Assembly (NCBI RefSeq): GCF_002368335.1
Contig: NZ_AP018288.1
Location: forward strand, 7,247,246-7,311,245
DNA from: Nostoc sp. NIES-4103
GTDB taxonomy: Bacteria; Cyanobacteriota; Cyanobacteriia; Cyanobacteriales; Nostocaceae
Length of the DNA stretch: 64,000 nucleotides
Reading direction: 5' to 3'
Shown: piece after piece, positions 62,209 to 64,000 of the stretch
Position numbering within the stretch: the stretch's first letter is position 1
Layout of the letters: every line of letters starts with the position of its first letter
Made by a program: the position numbers and the translations under genes
Notes under the pieces: generated by a model
Database searches by the model: none
What the model was told of the DNA's origin: nothing
Seen by the model: only the letters and a program-made list of their open reading frames with translations

Positions 62209-62272
62209 AATTCTAGAAAAAGACTCATGTTAAGTCTAACGTTCTCAAGACTGACGCACAGATAAAAGCCTG

Positions 62273-62384
62273 AGTAGTAGCGTGACAAGGCTAAAGTTGT
62301 GCAATAAAATTCTTTTTTTACCTCTGTGTCTTTGTGTCTTTGTGGTTAATTAATGCAACATTTTAGCCTTGCCACGCCACTACT
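62273..62384. mobile_element. MITE family B, copy 4
   Basis: The ends are AGTAGTAGCGTGACAAGGCT and the complement of AGTAGTGGCGTGGCAAGGCT (right end 62384), well conserved. The interior ACCTCTGTGTCTTTGTG is related to copy 2 and to the sequence that codes the pncB C-terminus. It lies 50-60 bases right of the 62062 MITE. Confidence 0.9.
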
Positions 62385-62516
62385 GGGTTTTTAAACATCC
62401 TGTTAGAAGTAGAAATAAAAGAGAAAACTTTAAAGGCTAAAAGTAAAAAAAATCATTTTTTTAACCTTTATCATTTTGCTTTTAAAAGCGAAGTTTTCCC
62501 CCATTTCTCTTAGCTG

Positions 62517-63833
62517 CTACAGTGTTAAAGATTGAGGATTCGTTTCAATCAACTTAGCTAAATCTTGCAAGAATGCCGCAGCATGAGCGCCGTAAATAAT
62601 GCGGTGGTCACAAGTAATATTGACCTGCATTTGTTGGCGCACACCAAATAAACCGTCAGATGTTGCTACCACTTGTGGGCGAGATGCACCGATCGCTAAA
62701 ATTGAACCTTGTCCAGGTGGCAAAATAGCATCAAATTTGTCTACGCCAAACATCCCCAAGTTCGATAGGGTAAAGGTACCGCTGTTATATTCTTGTGGTT
62801 GTAGTTGTTTTGTTCTAGCCCGGTCTACTAAAGATTTCCAAGTGCGGGAGAGAGAATAAATATCTACTGCATCTGCATTTTGTAACACTGGTGTAATCAA
62901 TCCGCCATCATCCATCGCCACGGCTACAGATATATTGATGTCGGAATGATAGACAATTCCTTGGTCTGAATAGCTGGCATTTAATAGTGGGTGTTTCTGC
63001 AATGTCACCGCCACGGCTTTTGCCAGTAGCGCTGTCATTGTCACACCTTTGGACTTAATTTGTTTGTAAAGCTTGTCTAGCCCATCAGTGGTAATAGTGT
63101 AACCCACACGGAAAACTGGCACAGACAAGCTAGCCACCATATTCCGCACTACAGCATTTTGGAATGTAGTTAAGGGCACTATTTGACCAGGAACGGCACT
63201 GGCTGCGGCTGGGATGGGTGCGGGTGCGGGTGCTGTTGGTTGGGGTGTTGGCGGTGCAGCTGGGGTGATGGTTGGTGCTGCTGTTGTAGGGGTAACAGGT
63301 GCAGGTGCGGCTTGCTTACCTTTGTTGAGGACGGCTTCCACATCAAGAGCTATGATGCGACCATAAGGGCCACTGCCTTTAAGAGTTGTTAAATCAACTT
63401 TGAGTTCTTTCGCCAACTTGCGGGCGCGGGGTGAAGCTACGAGTCGTCCTTCTTTGTGGTTAGACCCATTTTGAGATGCTGAAGCAGGTGCGCTTACTGA
63501 GGCTGTAGCTGCAACTGGTGTGGGAAGAGAAGTAGGAGTAGCCGCAGCGCCACCTGAATTACCCAAAGACTTAGCAGTTTCGATTTCAGCTTCTGTTTCT
63601 GCGATGTAAGCGATCGCAGCTCCTACACTCGCCGTCTCACCAGCTTGTACTATGATGTGGGCAAGATATCCTTCATAGAAGGTTTCCACATCCATATCTG
63701 CCTTATCTGACTCGACAACCACCACGGTTTCGCCTTTTTCCACTTTATCGCCCGGCGATTTTACCCAGGAGACAATTTTACCTTCAGTCATGGTGGAGCT
63801 AAGCGCCGGCATAAATACTTCGTGAATGCTCAT
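62517..63833 (-). CDS. pdhC: Pyruvate dehydrogenase E2 (dihydrolipoamide acetyltransferase)
   Basis: This is the core of the pyruvate dehydrogenase complex, which transfers acetyl groups from lipoate to CoA. The 438-residue protein has an N-terminal lipoyl domain with the attachment site VVVESDKADMDVE (Lys about 44). An Ala/Pro/Thr-rich linker holds the E1/E3-binding domain (RLVASPRARKLAKELKVDL, GRIIALDVEAVL), then a second Ala/Pro linker (PAPVTPTTAAPTITPAAPP). The catalytic domain begins near VPLTTFQNAVVRNM, with DHRIIYGAHAAAFLQDL (active-site His and Asp-like) and FTLSNLGMFGVDKFDAIL. It has a single lipoyl domain, as in cyanobacteria and plastids. It stands alone; pdhA is at 29734. Confidence 0.97.
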   Translation of the reverse strand: MSIHEVFMPALSSTMTEGKIVSWVKSPGDKVEKGETVVVVESDKADMDVETFYEGYLAHIIVQAGETASVGAAIAYIAETEAEIETAKSLGNSGGAAATPTSLPTPVAATASVSAPASASQNGSNHKEGRLVASPRARKLAKELKVDLTTLKGSGPYGRIIALDVEAVLNKGKQAAPAPVTPTTAAPTITPAAPPTPQPTAPAPAPIPAAASAVPGQIVPLTTFQNAVVRNMVASLSVPVFRVGYTITTDGLDKLYKQIKSKGVTMTALLAKAVAVTLQKHPLLNASYSDQGIVYHSDINISVAVAMDDGGLITPVLQNADAVDIYSLSRTWKSLVDRARTKQLQPQEYNSGTFTLSNLGMFGVDKFDAILPPGQGSILAIGASRPQVVATSDGLFGVRQQMQVNITCDHRIIYGAHAAAFLQDLAKLIETNPQSLTL

Positions 63834-63906
63834 ATGGTGGTTTCAGAATCAATAATTTATGGACTGTAACAGCTTTAGACAGATCGAATTGTATCTCGAC
63901 AGGAGA

Positions 63907-64000
63907 ATTTTGGGTTGGGGAATTGGGAATTGGGTACTGGGGATTGGGGATTGGGGACTGGGGATTGGGGACTGGGGATTGGGGATTGGGGACTGGGGAT
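63907..64000. repeat. Long rotated GGGGATT/GGGGACT repeat array running to the window edge
   Basis: More than ten heptamer units of GGGGATT, GGGGACT and GGGAATT types follow one another to the last base, so the array continues outside the window. It lies upstream of pdhC. Confidence 0.95.

Overview
The window looks like chromosome from a filamentous, probably heterocyst-forming cyanobacterium (Nostocales, in the Nostoc/Calothrix/Tolypothrix range). The evidence is AT-rich DNA dense in GCGATCGC (HIP1) sites, nitrate-permease nrtC/nrtD genes of the cyanobacterial type, the ARC6-like division gene ftn2/zipN, Calvin-cycle class II aldolase and ribulose-phosphate epimerase, DUF4912 and ExoD proteins, many heptameric short tandem repeats, and a heavy load of small inverted-repeat elements (MITEs). 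The species cannot be named from this alone.

Layout. 0-2.7 kb: end of a nitrate ABC transporter operon (nrtC cut by the window edge, then nrtD). 3.2-5.2 kb: a FkbM-type methyltransferase with a 51-bp tandem repeat in its coding region, then a complete but internally deleted ISAzo13-like insertion sequence with 48-bp terminal repeats. 5.7-13.3 kb: lipid kinase, ExoD protein, small exported protein, WD40 and TPR proteins, and an emfourin-like protease inhibitor. 13.8-18.6 kb (minus): a DhaM-HPr-EI phosphotransferase fusion, a phosphodiester glycosidase and a DsbA-like protein. 19-25.7 kb: the most unusual locus. It holds two secreted proteins with the six-cysteine spacing of peritrophin-A/CBM14 chitin-binding domains, three calerythrin-like four-EF-hand proteins, and a SBBP beta-propeller protein. 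It grew by segmental duplication, and the three EF-hand genes share an operator-like motif (TACCA-N6-TGGTA) at exactly the same distance from the start codon.

25.8-36.4 kb: class II aldolase, Uma2 protein, a HicAB pair, tRNA-Lys(UUU), an aldose epimerase-like protein, pyruvate dehydrogenase E1 alpha, ftn2/zipN, a 1.2-kb island of nested MITEs, and a DUF4912 protein. 36.6-42.5 kb: a second phosphodiester glycosidase, an M23 peptidase of mixed composition, and an M1 aminopeptidase with HEAT repeats. 42.8-47.5 kb: an NAD cluster read on the minus strand (pncB, nadD, a Nudix/winged-helix NrtR-like regulator, nadE), with a promoter that carries a palindrome. 47.9-58 kb: a small conserved-looking ORF, ABC exporter, LytR-CpsA-Psr protein, membrane protein, AI-2E family protein, serpin, and a subtilisin-like protein with an altered catalytic Asp. 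58.3-64 kb: rpe, an intact Uma2 gene, a frameshifted Uma2 gene, a small membrane protein, an unknown membrane protein whose 5' end was altered by a MITE, and pyruvate dehydrogenase E2.

Mobile DNA is a second theme. Several elements are defined to the base by target duplications (TTA, TTTCAAC, AAAAC, AAATAC, ACTTATAAAC, AATTCT). One has a readable empty site in a paralogous segment, one is nested inside another, and several repeats now supply coding sequence, start codons or stop codons of neighbouring genes.
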